DNA from: Taenia hydatigena
Lineage: Eukaryota > Platyhelminthes > Cestoda > Cyclophyllidea > Taeniidae
Direction of reading: 5' to 3'
Assembly (NCBI GenBank): GCA_036345935.2
Contig: JADWOT020000002.1
Span: forward strand, 7,204,140-7,268,139
DNA: 64,000 nt
Of the stretch, positions 1 through 9,886 are shown in pieces. Below the pieces are notes generated by a model, which did no database searches, was not told the DNA's origin, and saw only the letters and a list, made by a program, of their open reading frames with translations. How positions within the stretch are numbered: the stretch's first letter is position 1; every line of letters begins with the position of its first letter. The translations under genes were made by a program, and so were the position numbers.

Positions 1-3000
1 ATGCCTCTGTTTCTTTGGTGACCTGCATGCTATTGGCATTAGTGCACCCATCCTTCCTCAGCATCGGGCCCACAGAGTCCAGCATATTGCAGGTGATAAG
101 GAAACGGCTAAGACAAAAGCCCGAGACCCAAACAAAAAGGGCATATGAGGAGTAGACGGAGGGAAATAGAACCGTGAAACGTGTCTGGCTGGCAGTCGTG
201 ATCGCACAACTTAGCTTGGGATGTGACCTAAGCACTTGAATTAATCTGTTGCCTCACTATTTGAAAGTCATCTGTCTGGTCACTACTGGCACGCTACACG
301 TGCAAAGCATGCAGACAGAGAAGCAAATGCTGTCCCCACAGCCGAAGCACTCACTCAGCGCCTAGTTGCATCACAACTTTGCCCATTTGCGTGTTGTTGG
401 TGATGGTGACAGCGCGCACCATCACCACTAATTATAACCCATTAATAGAAGCCCTTCCCCCATCCATACGAACATTTATTCATTTCATCTACGTCCTTGC
501 AATTTTCTTAACCAAAATCACATCGTTTATCGAATCAAACAATTCTTTACGCAAGCGACTGCACTTTTTATGGTGACGATGTTTCACCTCGCGATTTCCG
601 CATTTCGTTTCATCGTCACGCATATGTGTCACGCATATAATGCCAGCATACCGCTTTCCTTACTACTTTCCTTCTTTTGTCTTAAACATGCAATTATGCA
701 TATACACATGTTCCAATGCCTTCAATCCACCATTTATTCGACATCATTTCAATGCGTCCTCGTCACTAATGCCAGCTCCAAATTCTCTAATTTTTTGTCA
801 TTTTATTTATGAAATGCTTGCAATTTACTTGCCCACTGTCTGGCATTCGCCAGCCACCCAACTAACTCAGAAGTATCATTGCTTTCTTTACTTTTAAGAT
901 GCTTTGTTGTCGTCTATTTACCTTCTTGGCATTGCTTACAATAACTTGGGTGCCTATGTTGCAGCCAGGTTCGTCTCAGCATATTACGTGACCCGCAGTC
1001 CACCCTTCCCAAGGGCACTCATGCCGACTTCCCTCTCATTTTTTCAATTCTACAAAGGTCTACGCTTTTAATTTTAATTAGTCTACGCATTATGCTACGC
1101 ACAATAGTCACTGAGCAATAATGCAGCATTTAAATAATTAACTACTTCCCGTCAACATGCACGAAAACAGTTGACGCCAGAGTGATGAAGATGACTCGCA
1201 ATGGCGAATGCCCACTCACCTAGGCCGAATGTGCAGTCGATTATGCATGAAAGCAAACTCAAGGGAGCACATGCCTTTGCAGTAAATTTCCTCCTCATTC
1301 ATAACTCCCCCACTTTTCCCCACCCAGCACACACCTTGCCTTCCTCCTAAGTCATAATAATAATAAAGGCAATAAACAGAGCATGTAGACGCTAAAAGCA
1401 GGGTTTCCGTTAACTTAGCCATGTTTCTATCTTGCCATCGCACATGCACACACTTTAATGGTAGGGTTAAAAAGAAAACTTCTTACCCTTTTGCTGTAAT
1501 TGCCTCAGGTTTCCGTGGGAAGGTGAACTCCTACTATTCGTTAATTTGGCGCCAAATACACCCACTACTCAACTTGGTTCGACGAGGAGTAGTGACAACG
1601 GCAAAATCACTCCCAAAAGCCATCACTGTGTCTACACAATCAAAGAAGAGTACTCATGTTTGAGCACAGTTGTGTGAGGCCAAGTTTTCAAGGCGATGCT
1701 ACGGTCTTGCAATGGGGAAGCATAATTTTGTTGGGGAAACAGGTTATCACGCCAACAATGCGACGACGAAGAGAATATTTTCAGATAAAGTTATAAATAC
1801 ATACATGTGTGCACGCTTCTTCCAAATTAACGTTCCAGATTCATTAGGGATCGCGAAATCAAATGGAACTTGTCCCACCCTGACAGTCTGACCTTATGAA
1901 GTGCTAGAGTTACCAACCCTATGCCCTTCCCCACTCCTCCACAGAATCGTTTTCACATTTCGTTTGCAACCAACTCGAAAGCCATGAGAGGATCGAATCC
2001 AGTGATGTTTGTACGAGGAACGATGCCCACTACAACAACTAATGCGCAGGCGTTCAAGGAGGTCACTGCACGCAAGCACAAAGTACTACTTACTCAGTGG
2101 TGGTAGACGTGCAAGTTAAATACGACTCACTTGTTTGTTATTAAAAGGAATTTCAGTTTTACACACAGCTAGACAAAATTGCTACCTGCGCTGCCTCCAA
2201 CTGGCTAAAAATGTTGGAGCTCCTTAGTGCCGCATATAAAAAGAAGGATCAGGTTTCCATAGTAGAATCTCGTACCTATTCTTATAGCGTCACCATCCAT
2301 TGTGCATATCTTGACTCAGATCAACTCATTATTACTCAACTTCGTGCACAAGCATCCCGCAATTCGCATACATTCTCGACTGAACATCGGTAGGTTTGCT
2401 ATAAGCCTTCCAGCTAAAGTAGACATGAATAAATGCTTGCAATAACGCCTTCACAAATCATCTGCCACTAATCAGTGTGGGTGGCTTAGCATAACCCCTT
2501 TTCTAGCATGTGATACCACTGTTTCTTTGAACCAGATCGTTCAAGCATGGAAATACTCACGCTGATATTGCAGCGAGTCATATGCCTCCACATCTTATTG
2601 AGGGATCGCTTCTTCATTTCTCTTATGCAAGCGTTTAACACGTGGGCGCTATTTTTTCTACCAACGTGTACAGCGATTTCTATTTTTTGTTACGGCTAGA
2701 TCATTAAAATGATCTATGGGGGTTAGCGGGCAAATTACTAATATTAAACATCAACAAAAATAGTTCCATGGGCCGTTTTGAGATTTGTGACTAAGCTACA
2801 GAACGAATGTGAGGAAAGCATCTGTTTTGCCTTTGACATTGATCAATGTCCTGCAATTCTTTTAAAGGCGTGAGTTCCGCTGGACTAATTGTAGATAAAT
2901 GAACACAGTAACTGCATCATCACTGGCCAATTTGTTTGCTCACAAATACACAGTAGGGGATCTCGTTCAATCCAACGTCTCTTCCATTCACAACCCTTAA

Positions 3001-4552
3001 ATTGAGCAGAACGATTTGCCTAGGATGGTGCAGCAAATTTTTCTTCTTACCTTTGATCAGCCACTACTCAGGAGTATTTGAATTCTTGTTCCGTGTGGCA
3101 CAGTAGGACACTGCAGCAAGGTATCCAAGAAACGAATAGAAGAAAACGGCGCTAATTAAGTCGGCACAAGATGGATGATATCGCATTCCATTATTTCTGT
3201 ACGATCTTTTTATCCATGGTCCTGTTTGTTTTGTGCCAACTGTTTGAATTTCACCAAGTTAGGTAAGCTTCCTTTGCGTTGGCTTTTGTACTTGTAGGTA
3301 GAGAGGGAAGAGATGATGGTGCACTGTCTTTCCGGATGTGCGACAAAACGAGAGTGTAGCGACGTATCACAGTGTGACCACCTATAGCATATACGAGCAA
3401 ATCGACCATCTGCAAAGTATGGAAAAGCTTGGTAGACGCAGTGAAGGAGCAGCATCCGTAGTTACGTTACTCCTTCATCCACAAAGACCTCTCAAACAAG
3501 AAAGGGATTCTCTCAAATGTACTAAGATTTCGGGACATTCTTAAACGATAGCAAACTTTGAATTAGCACGGCGACTAACTTATTATTTCACTACGCGACC
3601 CCTTCTTAGTGCTTACTAGTTCTCACACTTGATATCCTTCATTACGCAAATGTGTGTGGGTCAAGAACGGAACGCCTGATGGGCTGTTGCGAAAGCATAG
3701 AGCTCTTACAAATGCGTCAGGTGCTGTGGTTTCGAGGTATTTCTAGGCTGAGGATGGCTCTTCCAATCTACCTTGTTTTATTGGCTACCTGCGCTTTGAC
3801 CATAGGACACAGAAGACAGTGATAAGATGCCTTCCAACGTTTTTCTCTGACCACCCTGTAGAAAGATGTATTTGGCCAGCGTTGGTGCTTCTGACATGTA
3901 CTTCGATCAACGTAATACAAAGAGATGATGCAGGCGTCCCCGCGTTGTCATCTATCGGAATGGGATTGGAAGCAGATGCTGGGGCTGAGAATGCAATTAC
4001 TGAGAAGGAGTCCTCCCGCATTGTTTTACTTAAATGATATTTCGGCCACCTTTAGCACATCCGATCATTTCGAAATTAAATGCACTCATGCTTGAGAGCA
4101 CAGCCACCAATAACGTTTATAGCTACCTAAGCCATCCTAGCGAACTTGAGACTTGTGTTTGGACAAACTACATTTTGAAAGTGATCTAAGCTGCATGTCG
4201 GGTTATGTGTCATGAGCCATCTCGTTGAAATAGATACAAATTGATGGTAGCGTTAACGCAGACACAAGTTGTCTGGCACGATGCGGAGAGCGTGGGAGGC
4301 TTAATTTGGCCTACTTTTTGGAATGTGATGTTGATGCGTTTGTAGTCACAAGCACTGGCTTATTGGTGGGTGGTGCTTTGGTTTTTCTCAGGCAAAACCA
4401 ACCTATAAGAAAGCATGATGACAAATGTGAGCATTGAAGGTAGAATAGCCCACACACATCAGCGCCTGGTAGCTTTACCGTGTAAATGGAGAAGCCGCCC
4501 TGCAGGTCAAGATCAACATACCTGATAGGCCGATATGAGCGCAGGCCATTCC
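1..4552. other. Upstream stretch without a recognised gene
   Basis: No exon, RNA gene or repeat copy could be supported here. Open frames are all 85 codons or shorter, overlap one another on both strands, and lack recognisable motifs or convincing splice borders. There is a short (ATA)n-like run near 1,352-1,365 and several AT-rich patches. The last 200 bases lead into the promoter of antigen-like locus 1. Confidence 0.5.
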
Positions 4553-4560
4553 TATAAATA
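4553..4560 (+). promoter_or_regulatory. TATA box of antigen-like locus 1
   Basis: The octamer TATAAATA ends 38 bases before the ATG at 4,599, which is the right place for a core promoter with a 5' leader of only about 10-20 bases. It sits directly ahead of an exon with a signal-peptide-like 3' half and a good donor, which makes it more believable than the many chance TATA strings in AT-rich DNA. No transcript evidence is available. Confidence 0.45.
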
Positions 4561-4598
4561 TGTCATGAGTTGTGAACGCGGGTACATTTAGGGCAGAG

Positions 4599-4666
4599 AT
4601 GGTGTTATTTCTGTCTTGTCGTGTTGGCTGCCTCCTCTTTGGCTAAAGAACCCACGCAATATCGTG
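4599..4666 (+). pseudogene. Exon 1 (signal peptide) of antigen-like locus 1, frame broken
   Basis: The 3' half, read in the frame that joins exon 2, gives a hydrophobic run and a cleavage-like stretch (VVLAASSLAKEP, then TQYRG) and ends at CGTG|GTAAGA, a strong phase-1 donor. EG95-family first exons encode exactly this: a short signal peptide, a few residues, and a phase-1 junction at Gly. The only nearby ATG (4,599) lies in a different frame: read from it, the frame stops at TAA (4,644-4,646) after 15 codons. The distance from the ATG to the GTG at 4,621 is 22 bases, one more than a multiple of three. No other ATG in the right frame lies between the upstream stop and the donor. So either this copy carries a one-base change and is a pseudogene, or the sequence has an error. 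A further 5' exon supplying the frame is a less likely alternative. Confidence 0.5.
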
Positions 4667-6064
4667 GTAAGATGCCATTTGACAATTGTCTTTGATTAGA
4701 ACATACGAAGATGCATTTGACAAATATTAACGTCTATTGCGTTTATAAGTCTTCTGCTTTATTTTATGCTGCAGTATAGGGATTTTAATTATTTTGCATT
4801 TTCCAAAATCTAATTCCAAACTCCCCACATTTTGAATAATCGCGTTAACCTGCGCTAATGCCTACTTGTATTCGCTAGGAAGCTTCATGCACATAACACC
4901 TTCGAAAGTGGGTACATAAATAGTAGGTATAAAATTCGCAATAAATGATTAAAAATTGCTGTTTCTAGTCATTTGCTATGACGTCGCCGTCAAATTAAGC
5001 TGAAACCTCTGGGAGCAGTCAGTGACTTTTATTTCCTGCTCTTATTTCTACTTTGCATTTTGTCATTTTCCAGGTACCCATTAGGTACAAACATTCAGTA
5101 CTGTAATTCGCGATAGCTAGCACATTGCCAAGTTGGGCCCAGGCTACACAGATTCTCGTAATTCTACAAAATAATAAGTGAGAAATCAACACGAGTTGAA
5201 GAATTTGGTTCCGTAGTCGACGGGACATAGATTTGAAAGACCATGCATATGAACTTAATGCGCTATTAGGGTCAGTCCATTCACTTTGTGGTTTCTCGTC
5301 TCTTCACTGCAGTTGTTGACTTCAGTGGCAAATGAACCCACCACTGACACTGAGAGCACCCTTTAATTTTTGATGCCCATGATGTCCACGAATCTGCGCA
5401 GTGACTCCACCTGACCAGAACAGGTGCATGGCTGGCGCATTTGTACCCCGCACAATACATAGCGCACTGTGACACCTACCGAAAATGGGACCTATATCCA
5501 TCTTTGTCTACTTCTGACCAAAAGGCGTTGATACAGAGGAGTGGTAATGAAATCTCAGCATCAAATGCTTCCTATGTTTCAACCCCAAATGCTCTCTACA
5601 AATCTGCACGTGTGGTCTAGTATTTGGGTTTTAGTTTGCTTGGGACATGCATTTTTAATCATGCCAGTTTCGGCATGAGTGCAATATCTCTGCTTACTAT
5701 CTCCCGGTTTAACACTAACGCGCACTCTTCAAATGAACAACTGGTATAGAATCTGGCGGGAGGCAACAATCACGAGGTCGAATTGCATGAGACTTTACTA
5801 ATAAAAGTTGACGTAAATAACGCGGTCTTATCGAACACAAGAAGGTTATTTCCAAATGAACCTTGCGCAAATACGTGCGAATAGAAGTGTTATACTCCTT
5901 TTAGAATGATAATATACAGTAACACCCCCCTTATTGAGCCTCACTTCTTTAAAGCATATGCATTTTGACGGTCTTTTGGTCACTACCGTTTCTGTCAGGA
6001 TGCTAGTGGTGACATTCTGCATCTTCATGGTTGATTAAAACGCCTACAATTGCCTCTCTTTTAG
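4667..6064 (+). other. Intron 1 of antigen-like locus 1
   Basis: The interval runs from GTAAGA at 4,667 to TTTTAG at 6,064 and is in phase 1. It contains only short overlapping frames without motifs and no recognised repeat copy. Its boundaries depend on the exon 1 call; the acceptor side is well supported by the following FN3 exon. Confidence 0.45.
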
Positions 6065-6385
6065 AATTGATAGTAACGAAAGCAAACGAGGTAGAAGGGA
6101 TCCCAATTTCTCAATACTTCAATTGGAGTGACTTAGGCGCTCAGACGTATCGCCTAAGTTGGGACACCCACAGCCTGGCTAAACTCGACATCAGCCGAAT
6201 CGTTCTAAGTGCAATAGCAGATGATTTGTCTGGTGATCCATATCTGCTAACCGCTGATTGCTCCGAAGGAACAGTCACTCTTGGTGGTCTGCAGCCAAAC
6301 CAACCGTACAAGGTTCGTCTCGAAGCATTCAAAGATCAGCTCAGCGTTTGGCTTTACTACGGTATAATAGCAACACTACCCACAG
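6065..6385 (+). CDS. FN3 exon 2 of EG95/45W/TSOL-like oncosphere antigen locus 1
   Basis: This 321-bp exon (107 codons) is open throughout and lies between acceptor TCTTTTAG and donor CACAG|GTAAGC, phase 1 on both sides. It encodes one fibronectin type III domain: the B-strand block YFNWSDLGAQTYRLSW, then ITLGG-like TVTLGGLQPNQPYKV, whose L-x-P-x-x-x-Y-x-V pattern is the FN3 E-F strand signature, and the terminal TLPTG. These are the landmarks of the EG95 / 45W / TSOL18 family of secreted or surface oncosphere antigens of taeniid tapeworms, whose domains occupy single exons of this size. NWS in the B-strand region is an N-glycosylation sequon. The family is expressed in the invading larva and targeted by host antibodies; the exact ligand is not established. 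The call at family level is firm; orthology to a named antigen is not claimed. Confidence 0.85.
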
Positions 6386-7485
6386 GTAAGCCATTGTCTG
6401 TGATTATGATCCCAGTATTCCTACATGCCTGACGGTGGGTCGAGTTTACTGTCCTATACTGCCTGCATTGTAGTAGGCAAATGTAGCCGCATCGATGCGA
6501 CCATCCGCTTTTGTCTACTTCAGCAAGAAGACTTATGAGAGGCAGATTGTTGTCCAGCGTGGCGACATACGCTTAGCCTTATCTGTGTTAGGATGACTAA
6601 CTTTCCGCGCGTTTGATGCGAGAATCATAGCAAAAGTACAAAGTGGTACACTCGCATTTCAATGTTTGAAAAGTAAACACTACTGCGGAAGGCTATCCTT
6701 TATATCTCTTCCCTGAAACTAATTACAGTTTAATCCAGACATGCGAAATTTAATAGCTCTATCACACCAGCAATCGTTGCAAAATGTAACAAAATTGTCT
6801 TTGTAAAAGTGCAATTATTTGATGAATTTTGAAATGGATTTTCAAATGGTAAAATGTACGTGGGGAGGACGGTAGATAATTTGGGTTCTGCTCGACAAAT
6901 TCTCGAGAGTGCCGAAAGTCAGACCTACCACCGCAGAAATCACTTTCGTGTGAAGACTATCGCGTGTAATTTCGAGTGTCCTGAATAGAATGCTACCTGT
7001 CAAATCACAATCCAACGCGCTGCCTCTCACCGCATAACAATAAAGTGGGTCGACAAAGAAGGCGACATCGAATGTGTCATGTCTTTAAGTAAAAACCAGT
7101 TCTTCGCATGGGCATAGGTGCCATCAGAAAACATTTGCAACAAGTGTGATCACGGGACATGTGCCATTTAACAGCATCAATAAATCATTGATATTCTCTC
7201 CAAATTTGGAGAAGTTTTGTTGGAAATCGCATCAAAGTAAGGATTATGTATTGTTAAATCGGTTTTGTGGGAGACAATGGAGCATATTATGCACATGCAC
7301 CCATAAAAAACACCTGGACTTAAAAGGTGACTTAACTGCAGTCGCGCCAGTTTTCGGATGCTCTACTTTCTGGACCAAGGAATGAACACAATTGAGGTAA
7401 CACGGTTTTTTGCATTCCCTTGACTAGATGGTAACCATGATGTAGTCGGAGCATATTTAACTAACAATGTTTTTGCCTGCACTAG
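6386..7485 (+). other. Intron 2 of antigen-like locus 1
   Basis: This 1,100-base phase-1 intron runs from GTAAGC to CACTAG between the two FN3 exons. Frames of 62 and 79 codons occur within it on opposite strands but show no motif and no splice context, and I regard them as chance. Confidence 0.7.
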
Positions 7486-7806
7486 GAGTGGTGATGACTG
7501 ATGCCAACGAAACAGAAGTGACCCTGCTTTTGCGTCACTTTAACTGGAGCCACGTGGGTCCTCAGACCTATCAATTCAGTTGGGAAAACCAGGCCCTGGC
7601 CAACCTTCACGCAGACCAAATCAGACTGTATGCAAAGGCGGTTGACCCTTCCAGCCATTCCATTTATAAAATTAAAGGTTTCTCATTTGGAGCAATCACT
7701 CTCAGCATTCCGGATCCTAACAAATCATACATTATACTTTTTGAGGGATTTAAGGAAAATACCAGGGTTTTGTACTGCGTCAAAACTGTTCAAACACTAC
7801 CCGCTG
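7486..7806 (+). CDS. FN3 exon 3 of EG95/45W/TSOL-like oncosphere antigen locus 1
   Basis: This second FN3 exon is again exactly 321 bp and phase 1-1, between CTGCACTAG and CCGCTG|GTAAGC. It reads HFNWSHVGPQTYQFSW, then an ITLSIPDPNKSYIILFEGF block and the ending TLPAG, and aligns without length change to exon 2 and to one-domain family members. Sequons are NET near the start, NWS in the B-strand and NKS before the F-strand. The Leu of the canonical L-x-P-x-x-x-Y pattern is replaced here (IPDPNKSY), a mild departure. Two FN3 exons in tandem match the 45W/TSOL45 type of gene rather than the single-domain EG95/TSOL18 type. The identical exon length and junction phase argue for an old exon duplication with later divergence. 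Confidence 0.85.
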
Positions 7807-8193
7807 GTAAGCTGGTGCCTAAGGCACCTCTCTTCAACTCTTTTCCTGCATTGTCTTTGGGGACACATACCCAGCTGTCTACCCCATAGCGGTTGTTAAT
7901 GGTTCTTCCTACTAACCTTGGGAAAAGCATTCGTTGTGCGTCGAATGAATTTCTCAATGGAGTGTTTGTTAACTAGGCAGGGAAGATGGCGCAGGAGGTG
8001 TAGAAAGTGGTGGGGAAGAAGAGGGCGCTCCAACCACTAGCGTATCTGATCTCAATTTCACAGACACTGGAATCCTCTTTGCTTCCACGGCGGTAGTGCC
8101 TGCCTACACTTTTGCGTGGGTTAGTGATTATCCCAAAATGATAAGTCGAGGACGATACCCTCCGCCTACTGAGTGAATTTCTTTTCATTATAG
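7807..8193 (+). other. Intron 3 of antigen-like locus 1
   Basis: This 387-base phase-1 intron separates FN3 exon 3 from the hydrophobic terminal exon. The acceptor is CATTATAG. An earlier acceptor-like AG near 7,980 is excluded because the phase-1 frame after it meets TAG within eight codons. Confidence 0.5.
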
Positions 8194-8393
8194 GTCTCCA
8201 TAGTGCTGGCGTTGCGTCAGTTATCATTTATCTAACATCCGCAATCTATTCTCTCATGGTGGAAAACAGTCGCAACACAATTATACAAATTTGTCTCTGC
8301 TCAGTTCACTTAGACTTCTTTTTATTCGAATCTTCTGACTCATGCAAATGTGCGTGTATCCTTTCATCATCTTATAATGATTGTACTCAGTGA
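8194..8393 (+). CDS. Hydrophobic C-terminal exon 4 of antigen-like locus 1
   Basis: Joined in phase 1 to FN3 exon 3, this stretch completes a Gly codon and reads LHSAGVASVIIYLTSAIYSL followed by MV: one hydrophobic segment of about 18-20 residues, right where family members carry a C-terminal membrane or GPI-signal-like segment. The frame then runs on for another 43 residues, Cys- and Ser-rich, to a TGA at 8,391-8,393. Family members such as EG95 normally end directly after the hydrophobic stretch, so the extension is odd and may reflect a lost stop codon, in keeping with the broken exon 1. The acceptor CATTATAG is moderate. No polyadenylation signal was recognised just downstream. The call rests on position, phase and hydrophobicity rather than close similarity. 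Confidence 0.45.
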
Positions 8394-9199
8394 GGCAAGT
8401 TGAATTGACTGCAAGGTAGCAGCAGACGAGAGAAGGCAGATCAATCAAAAGTTAGGAATTTGTCAGTGCTTAGATGTTGTGCAGAATATGAGTCCCCTTC
8501 TTTAACAAATATCGGTGAGAAATAGCATGCCTACTCACAATGTTCCACAATGTGTGCAATCAGTGAGTGAACAAACAAATGAACCTGCACACATCTTAAC
8601 ACAAGGCCGCCCATGCGAATTATGAGGAGGAGTTGGGGATGCAACGAATGCCATTATCCGTTGAATGCTTCTTTAATTATGCTGGGTAGAGTCAAAGGTT
8701 AGAAAAAGTCTTGCTGCAGGCGGCTGCAAAATTCTTCAGACAAAACAAAGGCCCGCAATTAAGTGAAACAGAAAGAAAACACCGTCTCCAGTGCCTTCAC
8801 AGCTCCTTGCACATTTACGGGAATGAGTCGTAATAGGTCGGCCCATACATTAATTCGTTCTTGATCAACAGGTCTACTTCTGGATGCATGCATAACTCGT
8901 ATGATGTGCTGGTTTGCGACTATAGGAATGTACATATCGAGACATGTTGATTTGCCGATGCTGAGTTGCGAGACCCCGAATGTTTACCCGGATACGTGTG
9001 CATATCGTCAAAATTATCCACAGCTAAGTCGCAAGATGAGAAAACAAATTTTGAATGATGTTTGGATTGACTGCCGAATCGCGTGATTCGAAGGGACAAG
9101 TAATTCCTAATTATCAGCTACAATGATGAGTGATTATAATGGTTAGCAACGATCTTTTTGAATAATCATAATTGTGCAACGGCATATTGCGTATAAATT
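8394..9199. other. Stretch without a recognised feature
   Basis: This stretch lies between antigen-like locus 1 and the start of a long open frame ahead of repeat copy A. Only short frames (61 codons or fewer) and no motifs, RNA gene or repeat copy could be seen. Confidence 0.5.
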
Positions 9200-9886
9200 T
9201 TGGAAATACTATCTGTTACTTTTGCTTGCCTTTGCATGGATCGCATGCCTACCTCTTGGTTCCTGCAAAAGAATCGCATTGTGCCCAGGCCATTGTACTC
9301 TCGCCGACAAAGCGCGTTGCATTTTGAATGTATGTATATCTATGTATCCATGTATAGGACTGAGACTTTTTCGATGACGATGGAAATTATGGTAATTGGA
9401 CAGAATGCGTATCGAGTGGGGTCACTGGCATGGCTTAGAGATCAGCCCACCAGGCGAGGGTACAGTGACCAAGGCACAAATCGGCCATATGCCAAAGTAC
9501 TGGTTGAACAATCAACTTGTTACATTTACTCTGTCCCAGCTCTTGCGTTCTGGGTCGACACTTCATCTAAAGACGACGTAGGTTATATGCGAAAGACTTT
9601 ATTGCTGCATAATCTTTGCCACCTTGTCTTGGGTCTGTTTGTATTGGGACTATTAAAGTTGCGGGAGACACGACTTAGTTCATTGATGGAGGAGATCACA
9701 CTTAAATCACCCTTCATGTCCAACAAGCACGATTTGCTCTACCGTAACAGGCATGAATGCAGCAGTGACGACGCACATTTAAACGGGCTGAAAATGTGTG
9801 CCAGCAAAGGTCTTACTAAAACGTACATGTACGCAAAACTTTTTTACCTGAAGAAGGCACAGAGTAATACCGCAATTCGATTTTAG
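9200..9886 (+). CDS. Unrecognised 228-codon open frame, possibly chance
   Basis: This is the longest open frame in the window. It starts with MEILSVTFACLCMD and has a hydrophobic segment near residues 140-160 (HLVLGLFVLGLL), but no recognisable family motif, promoter or splice context. Its last third (from about 9,650) lies inside repeat copy A. There, 31 residues align without gaps to copy B (15 identical, for example NKHDLLY against NKHNLPH), but copy B stops right after, and the DNA identity is higher than the protein identity, which is what neutral drift gives. I therefore lean towards a chance frame over repeat DNA. A single-exon gene or element remnant cannot be excluded. Confidence 0.15.
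   Translation: MEILSVTFACLCMDRMPTSWFLQKNRIVPRPLYSRRQSALHFECMYIYVSMYRTETFSMTMEIMVIGQNAYRVGSLAWLRDQPTRRGYSDQGTNRPYAKVLVEQSTCYIYSVPALAFWVDTSSKDDVGYMRKTLLLHNLCHLVLGLFVLGLLKLRETRLSSLMEEITLKSPFMSNKHDLLYRNRHECSSDDAHLNGLKMCASKGLTKTYMYAKLFYLKKAQSNTAIRF

Noticed and set aside
6141..6332. 63-codon - strand frame over FN3 exon 2
   Set aside because: It is the antisense shadow of a well-supported + strand exon.
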